DNA from: Patescibacteria group bacterium | GTDB taxonomy: Bacteria > Patescibacteriota > Microgenomatia > UBA1400 > MFAQ01 | NCBI GenBank assembly: GCA_018819325.1 | Contig: JAHJQJ010000084.1 | Span: 1-10,968, forward strand | Reading direction: 5' to 3' | Length of the DNA: 10,968 bases | Part shown: positions 5,634 through 10,895 of the stretch, one piece after another | Layout: every line of letters begins with the position of its first letter | Numbering within the stretch: position 1 is the first letter of the stretch | The notes under the pieces: model-generated | The model's input: the letters and a program-made list of their open reading frames with translations, nothing else | The model's database searches: none | What the model was told of the DNA's origin: nothing | Position numbers and translations under genes: made by a program

Positions 5634-6464
5634 TTATTCGTCATTCCTGCGCAAGCAGGAATCTATATATATCCTCCACGGAAACACTACCATTGCCCTA
5701 AAAATCCTTGGCAACCTTTTAGGCTGCACCAGCAACCGCCACACAGCCTTTAACCCCCGCTTTTCCATCCACTTAGGTGCTCTAGCAAACTCGCCCAACA
5801 CTTCATTAAACGTCCCACCCACCCCAATGGCTACCTTTACCTTTAACTTCTTCTTATTTTCATAAATCCATTTCTCTTGGCTTACAGGCCCATACGCCAC
5901 CATCAACAAATCAGGTTTATATCTGTTTATCTTCTCCACCACTCTCTCGTTCTTCCTGTTTACCCGCCCAAGTTTTGCCTTAGCAAAAGTTAGGCGTGGC
6001 TCCCCTGCATCCCACCCAATGTCAAGGGTCGGACCCTTGACATGTAGTTTCCTGGCTAGCCTCTCAACCGTGTCTCCAAACCCCCCCAGCAAAAACACCT
6101 TCCAGTCTTTTTCGGCCGCCAACCTTACCAACTCCTCAAATAACCACACACCAGTCACCGGCTCCCCTAGTTCCCCCCTAAGACCCATTCCCCCAACCGT
6201 CATCCCGCACTTGATGCGGGATCCATATAAGTTTACTCTTCTTCCATACTCCATTGCCGCCAACACCCCTACTCCATCAGGCACAACCAAGTCTGCCTTC
6301 TCCACCGCTCTCCTAAAATCCTTATCCTCCTCCGCCGCCAACAAAAACTCACTATATATAGTAACCACATGCTTCAAACTCCCTTTTCCGCCTACCCAGC
6401 CAGAGATCTTCTCTATCGCCTCCTGCCTATTTACCTCGTCTACTTCTATTCCCAGTATCTTCAT
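5634..6464 (-). CDS. WecG/TagA/CpsF-family glycosyltransferase carrying three palindrome insertions
   Basis: The 276-residue protein has the GT26 family signature: MKILGIEVDEVNRQEAIEKI at the N-terminus, the VVPDGVGVLAA motif with the putative catalytic Asp63, KVFLLGG (122-128), PDLLMVAYGPVSQEKWI (184-200) and IGVGGTFNEVLGEFARAPKWM (213-233). The family transfers N-acetylmannosamine-type sugars to lipid-linked intermediates at the inner face of the membrane. Here the acceptor is unknown and no sugar-polymer cluster lies nearby. Asn220 occupies the place where most members have Asp in GGxFD. The ORF is longer than usual (about 240-250) because three unrelated palindromes are read in frame: YGSRIKCGMT (80-89), HVKGPTLDI (141-149) and the C-terminal DSCLRRNDE (268-276). 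None breaks the frame. The start follows AAGG by four bases and a TGGACA-17-TAGAAT promoter. Confidence 0.9.
   Translation of the reverse strand: MKILGIEVDEVNRQEAIEKISGWVGGKGSLKHVVTIYSEFLLAAEEDKDFRRAVEKADLVVPDGVGVLAAMEYGRRVNLYGSRIKCGMTVGGMGLRGELGEPVTGVWLFEELVRLAAEKDWKVFLLGGFGDTVERLARKLHVKGPTLDIGWDAGEPRLTFAKAKLGRVNRKNERVVEKINRYKPDLLMVAYGPVSQEKWIYENKKKLKVKVAIGVGGTFNEVLGEFARAPKWMEKRGLKAVWRLLVQPKRLPRIFRAMVVFPWRIYIDSCLRRNDE
5643..5662. repeat. ATTCCTGC palindrome, copy 1
   Basis: Perfect 8-bp arms ATTCCTGC and GCAGGAAT enclose GCAA, preceded by CGTC and followed by CTATATAT. It encodes the last residues of the glycosyltransferase on the minus strand (DSCLRRNDE). It also lies just 3' of the HTH gene, where a hairpin could form, but without a T-run. 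A second copy with loop CTTC is at 7647-7666. Confidence 0.9.
6020..6042. repeat. Palindrome family A, copy 2 (inside tagA-like gene)
   Basis: The same 11-bp arms as at 848-870, with central base G, so the 23-bp sequence is the exact reverse complement of copy 1. It lies in frame in the glycosyltransferase gene and encodes HVKGPTLDI. Confidence 0.93.
6199..6229. repeat. ATCCCGCA palindrome, copy 1 (inside tagA-like gene)
   Basis: Perfect 8-bp arms ATCCCGCA (6202-6209) and TGCGGGAT (6215-6222) enclose CTTGA. The 31 bp from GTC to CATATA recur without change at 7615-7645. On the minus strand it encodes YGSRIKCGMT in the glycosyltransferase. Confidence 0.93.
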
Positions 6465-6473
6465 GTAACCTTT

Positions 6474-6502
6474 ATTCTATCTTCGTCATTCTGGCTTGTC
6501 CA
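6474..6502 (-). promoter_or_regulatory. Promoter of the glycosyltransferase gene, -35 inside a repeat
   Basis: On the minus strand TGGACA (6502-6497) is followed after 17 bp by TAGAAT (6479-6474). Each hexamer matches the consensus at five of six positions. The -10 ends nine bases before the ATG at 6464, so the message would have a leader of only about three bases. The -35 lies within the TTCTGG/CCAGAA repeat. Confidence 0.6.
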
Positions 6503-6510
6503 GAATCTAA
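6483..6510. repeat. TTCTGG palindromic element, copy 2
   Basis: Its first 25 bases (6483-6507) equal 1011-1035, and its 6485-6510 segment equals 8848-8873. The arms TTCTGG and CCAGAA enclose CTTGT. It lacks the outer 3' arm seen at 1058-1069, so it looks like a half unit. Confidence 0.88.
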
Positions 6511-6640
6511 TTCCCCCAGCCTCGACCTTAGCACTCACCCCTTCTGTCTGCCACACTAGTGAAAACACTTTAATTTACCGCCTCATCAGTCCTTTACATC
6601 ACAAAAACAGTAAATCCAACTTTTTTTAGACCCCTAACTA

Positions 6641-6985
6641 CCAACAATCAACCGATAAAAATATTTCAAACTAACAAAAAATACCAATTATTCTATATTT
6701 ATAGGGTATATTACCCAAACCTATATCTAAATCTCAACACACTACCCCCTATATTTAACTATATTATCATAAGCATCAATAAAGCAAATAGCAATTTCCC
6801 TAATTTGTGAACAAATTAATACCCCAATTTTTAAAGCTATTCTCACTTTTTTACCCAAAAATCATCACCCAACCCAAATAACCTTTATACTATACTATAT
6901 ATCCTCTTATAAATATCCATTATCTCGTTTTATATATTAAACCACACTATTATTTAATATCCCATATTACAAAATCAGCTTATGT
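6641..6985. other. Very AT-rich non-coding stretch
   Basis: About 345 bases of mostly A and T with short C clusters and almost no G. I see no coding frame, DnaA box or tRNA fold. Two dyads stand out: GGGTA-TAT-TACCC (6704-6716) and the longer TAATTTGT-GA-ACAAATTA (6801-6818). It lies between the tagA promoter region and the palindrome cluster. Confidence 0.6.
6801..6818. promoter_or_regulatory. Perfect dyad TAATTTGT-GA-ACAAATTA (possible operator)
   Basis: Two perfect 8-bp arms around a 2-base centre, in the middle of a long gene-free AT-rich stretch. The size and form suit a dimeric repressor site, but no adjacent gene or promoter supports a target, and AT-rich sequence makes chance dyads more likely. 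Confidence 0.35.
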
Positions 6986-7003
6986 AGTTGTATCAGTAGT
7001 TGA

Positions 7004-7048
7004 CCGTCCCAGTGCCGACGTTGATACAGGTCTTTTGACATCGGTCCC
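7004..7048. repeat. Composite repeat, copy 2
   Basis: It starts with CCGTCCCAGTGCCGACGTTG and ends with ATCGGTCCC, as in the copy at 949-989. The bases between differ, and here CCGACGT can pair imperfectly with ACATCGG. Confidence 0.75.
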
Positions 7049-7074
7049 CCTGTCCTCTTTTCCGTCATCCTTAC

Positions 7075-7103
7075 TTTTAACAAAGGTCTCTCCTTTGTTA
7101 AAA
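7075..7103. repeat. Palindrome family B, copy 2
   Basis: Perfect 12-bp arms TTTTAACAAAGG and CCTTTGTTAAAA around TCTCT. It lies next to the composite repeat, as does copy 1. Confidence 0.92.
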
Positions 7104-7614
7104 CAAAAACCCTACCAAAAGCTATTTTTACCCCTCTGTCATCCTGCACCGACTGGTGCGGGACTCCCCTATCATCCCGCCTGCCCCCCTTGAAGGAATC
7201 AAGTCCCTTTTTTTCCTTGTCATTCCGATTGGAGTCCGAGATTCTTATTGAGGATGGAATAGAGGAATCCCTTTCAGCAGATTGCTGATAATGAAAGAGA
7301 TAGGTATATTGTTAGATTTTACTGTTGAGAGGGATCCCTCCACTCGAAGACTCGGTCGGGATGACAGAAATATAATCATCACATATACCCCATACCCCTA
7401 CCCCGTATCTCACCCCACCACCATCATCCAATCCCCGTAGGGGCAGGTCTTGTACCCGCCCAAATTTCCACCCCCCGTCTCCATCCATCCCAGATTCTGG
7501 GGTCCTCATCAGAATTCGTCCCCAGAATGACGACAATTGCACCCCCTCCTTTCTCTCTCCTGTCATATATCATCCACATTAGTTTTTCGTCATCCTGAGC
7601 GAAGTATCCTCTCT

Positions 7615-7645
7615 GTCATCCCGCACTTGATGCGGGATCCATATA
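7615..7645. repeat. ATCCCGCA palindrome, copy 2
   Basis: Identical over 31 bp to the copy inside the glycosyltransferase gene (6199-6229). It is followed after one base by the ATTCCTGC palindrome. Confidence 0.93.
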
Positions 7646-7646
7646 G

Positions 7647-7666
7647 ATTCCTGCCTTCGCAGGAAT
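7647..7666. repeat. ATTCCTGC palindrome, copy 2
   Basis: Arms ATTCCTGC and GCAGGAAT enclose CTTC and are followed by GACGA. Same arms as 5643-5662 with a different loop. Confidence 0.9.
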
Positions 7667-7690
7667 GACGAACGTGAAACGCAGAACGAC

Positions 7691-7806
7691 CAAATCACCA
7701 CCTTATATATTTCCTCACTTTTTTCAAAATTCAAACCTAAATTCAATTTCAGCACTATTTAAACAGAACCGCCAAACGCACATACATTACTTCGTACATC
7801 AACAAA
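7691..7806. other. AT-rich spacer downstream of mreB
   Basis: No gene and no clear terminator hairpin with a T-tract is visible on the minus strand after mreB. The stretch is A/T- and C-rich on the plus strand. Confidence 0.5.
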
Positions 7807-8823
7807 TTACCTACTATCTATAAAACTCTTCTTATACAACTCCAAATTCTCCATTGCTATCCCAATACCTTTTATTACACACCTCAACGGATCCTCTGCC
7901 ACAAAGGCCGGAACACCAGTTTCTTGGGTCACAAATTTATCAAAGTTCTTTAGCAACGCCGTCCCTCCGCTCATCACCACCCCTTTATCAATAATATCAC
8001 TTGAAAGTTCTGGTGGCACTTCCTCCATCACCGCCTTCACCATGGCTACTATTTTATCTAAAGGCTCTCTAATCGCCTCACAAACCTCTCCAGAAGTTAT
8101 CTCTATCTGTTTTGGTAGGCCCGTTACACTATCTCTACCAGTAACATCCATCTTTTCTTGCTTACTGGGCATAATCGCCGACCCCAAGGCTATTTTCACC
8201 TTCTCCGCCGTCTGCTCCCCAATTACCAAATTATGTTTTCGTCTTACGTACCTAGCAATCGCATTGTCAATCTTGTTTCCTGCCACCCTAACACTTTTAA
8301 AGGCCACCACCCCCCCCAACGATATCACCGCCGCCTCACTGGCCCCACCACCCATATCCATAATCAAGTTACCAGACGGCTCCGCAATCGGCACCCCTGC
8401 CCCAACCGCCGCCGCCAAAGGTTCTTCTATTAAATAGGCCTTTCTTGCCCCAGCCGCCATAGTAGCCGCCAGCACTGCCCGTCTTTCTACCTGCGTCACT
8501 CCAGCCGGCACACATATCATCACTTCCGGTTTAATAAACCCCTTTAACGCCCCCGACTCCCGCAAAAAATACGTCAACATCGCCCTTGTAACCGCGTAAT
8601 CTGCCACCACTCCATCTCTCATCGGCCTACTAGCCTTAATGTTTCCAGGCGTCCTACCCAACATTTCCTGAGCTTTTTTACCCACCGCCAGCACCCGACC
8701 GTCAGACAAAGACACCGCCACCACCGTTGGCTCCTCCATTACTATTCCCTCTCCCATCAGGTACACCAAACAGTTAGCCGTCCCCAAATCAATCGCCACT
8801 CTCCTATTTATACTCCACTTCAT
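7807..8823 (-). CDS. mreB: Rod-shape determining protein MreB
   Basis: MreB is a bacterial actin that forms membrane-associated filaments and guides lateral wall synthesis. Counting from the ATG at 8823 (338 residues), the actin-fold nucleotide motifs are present: phosphate-1 AIDLGTANCLVYL (10-22), IEEPLAAAVG (132-141), phosphate-2 MDMGGGASEAAVISLGG (155-171) and the adenosine motif VVMSGGTALLKNF (282-294). The more common DIGGGTT/S of phosphate-2 reads DMGGGAS here. An ATG at 8841 would add MIKWQP, but a TGATAAAAT -10 overlaps that codon (8840-8832) and ends eight bases before 8823. MKWSINRRVAIDLG also matches the short N-terminus of other MreB proteins, so I prefer 8823. mreC, mreD, pbp2 and rodA are not adjacent. 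The gene diverges from the PEGA gene across a short region holding a TTCTGG repeat. Confidence 0.95.
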   Translation of the reverse strand: MKWSINRRVAIDLGTANCLVYLMGEGIVMEEPTVVAVSLSDGRVLAVGKKAQEMLGRTPGNIKASRPMRDGVVADYAVTRAMLTYFLRESGALKGFIKPEVMICVPAGVTQVERRAVLAATMAAGARKAYLIEEPLAAAVGAGVPIAEPSGNLIMDMGGGASEAAVISLGGVVAFKSVRVAGNKIDNAIARYVRRKHNLVIGEQTAEKVKIALGSAIMPSKQEKMDVTGRDSVTGLPKQIEITSGEVCEAIREPLDKIVAMVKAVMEEVPPELSSDIIDKGVVMSGGTALLKNFDKFVTQETGVPAFVAEDPLRCVIKGIGIAMENLELYKKSFIDSR

Positions 8824-8831
8824 AGGTTGCC

Positions 8832-8840
8832 ATTTTATCA
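8832..8840 (-). promoter_or_regulatory. Extended -10 of the mreB promoter
   Basis: On the minus strand TGATAAAAT (8840-8832) gives a TGN plus TAAAAT box, eight bases before the preferred mreB ATG at 8823. No good -35 is spaced at 17 bp. The message would be nearly leaderless. Confidence 0.45.
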
Positions 8841-8847
8841 TCTCAAT

Positions 8848-8873
8848 GTCATTCTGGCTTGTCCAGAATCTAA
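8848..8873. repeat. TTCTGG palindromic element, copy 3
   Basis: The 26 bases GTCATTCTGG to CAGAATCTAA equal 6485-6510. It fills most of the gap between the divergent mreB and PEGA genes and ends one base before the TGATATAAT box of the PEGA gene. Confidence 0.9.
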
Positions 8874-8874
8874 C

Positions 8875-8883
8875 TGATATAAT
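8875..8883 (+). promoter_or_regulatory. Extended -10 of the PEGA gene promoter
   Basis: TGATATAAT (TG at 8875-8876, TATAAT at 8878-8883) is identical to the rplJ box. The ATG follows 11 bases after it, so the predicted leader is about five bases. The sequence 17 bp upstream (TGGCTT) is a poor -35 and lies inside the repeat. Confidence 0.65.
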
Positions 8884-8894
8884 TACTCCTACAT

Positions 8895-10157
8895 ATGTCC
8901 ACCAAGATAAAACGCAAAAGACTACTAGTAAACATCGCCATCATCATTGTTATTGCTCTAGGCTCAACCATTGCTATAAAAATTGCCAAAGGTTATCGCC
9001 CCAACCTAAACGATCTTTCTTTAAAAGGCACCGGCCTACTGGCCGTTTCCTCCTACCCCAAACAGGCCAAGGTACTAATCAACGACCGCCTCTCCACCAC
9101 CACCGACGACACTCTCTACCTTAAGCCAGACACCTACCAAATAGAAATCATCAAAGAAGGCTTCCACCCTTGGTCAAAACAAATAAATATAAAAGAAGAA
9201 CTAGTCTCCATCGCCGCCGCCAGGCTCTTTCCCACCATTCCTGCCACCACCCCCCTTACCTTTTACCACGTTCAAAACGTCCACCCCAGCCCGGGTGGTG
9301 ACAAAATCGCCTTCGTCCTCACCGGTTCCCCCTTTAATGAAGACAATGGTCTTTACACCCTATCTCTAGATAACACCTTGTTGGGCAGTAAACAATCTAT
9401 CCAGCTAACCAATCAAAATGTATACGACTATACCAAAGCCACGCTTTTGTGGTCACCAGACAGCAGCCAAATATTGGTCGCTTTCGGAAACCAAGACTTA
9501 ATCACCTCATCCCATCTTTTAAACGCCAAAAGCCTCAACCCTGAAAAAAGTATTAATGATGTTACTGTTCAACTCCCCCTAATTCTTTCTCAATGGCAAG
9601 ACCAACTAGCTCTTATAGACCAAAGCTCCCTTAGCCAAGCCCCAGAATTTATGCAAAAAATATTATTAGAAAAAAGCCAAAACACCTACTTCTCCCCCGA
9701 CCAAAAAAAAGTCTTCTACATTCCAGCAGAAGATATAGATCTACCAGAAAATACCCTAGGTCAAAGTCTGCCCAGCATCAACCCCACTCCAGAACAAAGA
9801 CAGCTTAAGGCTAACCAAATCTACGTTTACGACATTACCGAAGGCACCAATTATCTTCTACCCTACCCCATCATCCCTTCTACCAACACTGATCTTATCA
9901 CTAAACTAAAGGGTCAAACTGACTCAAACTACACCACCAATCTCCGTTGGTACCCCAACTCCAACCAACTCATCTACACCCAAGAAAATAAGGTAGAAAC
10001 CATCGACTACGATGGCCTAAATCAAACCACCATCATAGAAACCCAAATTCTAGAAACTTTCTCCACCCCCAGTCCCACCGGCAACCATCTAATCATCCTC
10101 ACCAACCTAAACCAAAAACCCGACCAACAAAATCTCATCTCCCTCGACCTCAAATAA
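8895..10157 (+). CDS. Membrane-anchored PEGA-domain protein with a C-terminal beta-propeller-like region
   Basis: The 420-residue protein starts with a basic KIKRKR and one hydrophobic segment (about 10-31, LLVNIAIIIVIALGSTIAIKI), an uncleaved-anchor type with the rest probably outside. A PEGA domain follows (about 46-112): GLLAVSSYPKQAKVLINDRL, then LKPDTYQIEIIKEGFHPWSKQI, matching the usual S-x-P-x-A-x-V-x-I-N and L-x-P-G-x-Y-x-I-x-V-x-K-x-G-Y pattern. The remainder has recurring TolB/WD40-type blade motifs: HPSPGGDKIAFV (130-141), WSPDSSQILVAF (186-197), FSPDQKKVFYI (266-276), WYPNSNQLIYT (352-362) and PSPTGNHLIIL (392-402). It probably acts as an extracellular binding or scaffold protein, and no enzyme motif is visible. 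The stop is followed at once by the RAYT-type palindrome. Very rich in Asn, Gln, Thr and Pro. Confidence 0.85.
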   Translation: MSTKIKRKRLLVNIAIIIVIALGSTIAIKIAKGYRPNLNDLSLKGTGLLAVSSYPKQAKVLINDRLSTTTDDTLYLKPDTYQIEIIKEGFHPWSKQINIKEELVSIAAARLFPTIPATTPLTFYHVQNVHPSPGGDKIAFVLTGSPFNEDNGLYTLSLDNTLLGSKQSIQLTNQNVYDYTKATLLWSPDSSQILVAFGNQDLITSSHLLNAKSLNPEKSINDVTVQLPLILSQWQDQLALIDQSSLSQAPEFMQKILLEKSQNTYFSPDQKKVFYIPAEDIDLPENTLGQSLPSINPTPEQRQLKANQIYVYDITEGTNYLLPYPIIPSTNTDLITKLKGQTDSNYTTNLRWYPNSNQLIYTQENKVETIDYDGLNQTTIIETQILETFSTPSPTGNHLIILTNLNQKPDQQNLISLDLK

Positions 10158-10176
10158 ACGTGGTTCCGAACCACGT
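10158..10176. repeat. Palindrome family C, copy 1
   Basis: Perfect 9-bp arms ACGTGGTTC and GAACCACGT around one C, starting at the base after the PEGA gene stop codon and lying in the -35 region of the transposase promoter. Confidence 0.95.
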
Positions 10177-10184
10177 ATAAAACC

Positions 10185-10193
10185 TGATATACT
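10185..10193 (+). promoter_or_regulatory. Extended -10 of the RAYT gene promoter
   Basis: TGATATACT (TG at 10185-10186, TATACT at 10188-10193) is preceded by CC, as at rplJ. It ends seven bases before the ATG, so transcription would start at the start codon. No Shine-Dalgarno sequence is present (TTTTATTA precedes the ATG). Confidence 0.6.
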
Positions 10194-10200
10194 TTTATTA

Positions 10201-10863
10201 ATGCCCAGCAAATACTATCAAAGGAATTTTCAACCAGGTCACTTCTACCACATCTTCAACCGCGGATCTCACAAACAGAATGTCTTCCTAGACAAACAAG
10301 ACCACCAAGTATTTACCAAGATTCTCTCCTACTATCTTATTGACCCAACGGGCAGACCTCTTCACTATACAAAACGCACCAAATACGTGGTTCCGAACCA
10401 CGAACAAACAGTTTATCTTACCACTTACTGTCTTATGCCAAACCATTTTCATTTACTTTTAAAACAGGTATCGCCCACATCCCAAGATGGTATTACAAAT
10501 CTCATGCGACGCGTTTCTATTGCCTACTCTATGTACTTTAATAACAAACACAATCACTCTGGTAACCTATTTCAAGGTAAATATAAACAAGTCCACATAG
10601 AAACCGATGAGCAACTCCTCTACCTCTCAAAATACATCCACCTCAATCCCAATAAACGTGGTTCCGAACCACTACAAAATTATCAATATTCCAGTTATCC
10701 AGTTTTTATTGACCAGTCACCCACCCCTAAATGGCTCCACTCAGAAGAAATTCTAAAACTCGACTACTACAAAAACAGCAAAAACCCACAAAAAGACTAC
10801 CAAAAGTTTATCCTTGACTCCAAACCTCTCCTTAAATCAATCTCCCCTCTCACCCTAGAGTAA
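10201..10863 (+). CDS. REP-associated tyrosine transposase (RAYT, Y1 HUH family)
   Basis: The 220-residue protein carries the family hallmarks: GHFYHIFNRGSHKQNVFLDKQD near the N-terminus, the metal-binding HUH motif in YCLMPNHFHLLL (H82, H84), MRRVSIAYSMYFNNKHNHSGNLFQGKYKQ (102-130) and LLYLSKYIHLNPNKRG (139-154), where Tyr145 is the likely nucleophile. RAYTs are single-copy enzymes that cut single-stranded REP hairpins and are thought to spread them. Two copies of palindrome family C lie inside this ORF: one encodes YVVPNHE (62-68) in an inserted loop before the HUH strand, the other RGSEP (153-157) directly after the LNP motif. Both stay in frame but in different reading phases. The start ATG has no Shine-Dalgarno sequence and follows a TATACT box. 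All catalytic residues remain, so the enzyme may be functional. Confidence 0.93.
   Translation: MPSKYYQRNFQPGHFYHIFNRGSHKQNVFLDKQDHQVFTKILSYYLIDPTGRPLHYTKRTKYVVPNHEQTVYLTTYCLMPNHFHLLLKQVSPTSQDGITNLMRRVSIAYSMYFNNKHNHSGNLFQGKYKQVHIETDEQLLYLSKYIHLNPNKRGSEPLQNYQYSSYPVFIDQSPTPKWLHSEEILKLDYYKNSKNPQKDYQKFILDSKPLLKSISPLTLE
10385..10402. repeat. Palindrome family C, copy 2 (inside the RAYT gene)
   Basis: ACGTGGTTC-C-GAACCACG, one base short of the full palindrome (A replaces the last T). It is read in frame as YVVPNH. Confidence 0.93.
10656..10672. repeat. Palindrome family C, copy 3 (inside the RAYT gene)
   Basis: ACGTGGTTC-C-GAACCAC, lacking the last two bases of the full form. The 5' flank AATAA is the same as at copy 1. 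It is read in frame as RGSEP, in a different phase from copy 2. Confidence 0.92.
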
Positions 10864-10865
10864 CC

Positions 10866-10894
10866 AACATACGTGGTTCGGAACCACGTATGTT
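10866..10894. repeat. Palindrome family C, copy 4 (between RAYT gene and tRNA)
   Basis: The longest copy: perfect 14-bp arms AACATACGTGGTTC and GAACCACGTATGTT around one G. It fills the gap between the RAYT stop and the tRNA 3' end. It may act as a two-way terminator for the convergent genes, although no T-run follows on either strand. Confidence 0.95.
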
Positions 10895-10895
10895 G

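Larger units (their letters stand above)
6465..6640. other. Spacer upstream of the glycosyltransferase gene
   Basis: No gene is visible. The first 45 bases hold the glycosyltransferase promoter and one TTCTGG repeat copy (6483-6510). The remainder is C-rich on the plus strand and shows no palindrome or motif that I can name. Confidence 0.6.
6986..7690. repeat. Cluster of palindromic repeats without genes
   Basis: At least nine palindromic or REP-like units lie within about 700 bases. They include the composite repeat (7004-7048), family B (7075-7103), a GTCATCCTGCACC hairpin (7139-7168), a CTTGA/TCAAG dyad near 7190, a nested CTTTCA..CAGCA..TGCTG..TGAAAG dyad (7271-7297), ATCCC/GGGAT (7334-7360), a GTAGGGGCAGGT..ACCCGCCC unit (about 7437-7460), TTCTGGGG/CCCCAGAA (about 7494-7527), GTCATCCTGAGCGAAG (about 7590), the ATCCCGCA unit (7615-7645) and the ATTCCTGC unit (7647-7666). 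Minus-strand ORFs here merely translate these units. Confidence 0.8.

Noticed and set aside
6019..6629. Plus-strand ORFs (6019-6468 and 6369-6629) over the glycosyltransferase and its upstream spacer
   Set aside because: Antisense shadows with Ser/Pro/Thr-rich composition. The opposite strand carries clear GT26 motifs.
6641..6985. Replication origin in the AT-rich stretch
   Set aside because: No DnaA box, no dnaA/dnaN gene nearby, and the C-over-G bias is the same on both sides.
6967..7566. Two minus-strand ORFs (6967-7149 and 7312-7566)
   Set aside because: Both consist of REP-like repeats with low-complexity Gly/Asp/Arg runs. Neither has a start context or a recognisable domain.
8042..8437. 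Plus-strand ORFs opposite mreB
   Set aside because: Antisense to conserved MreB motifs, with no start signal.
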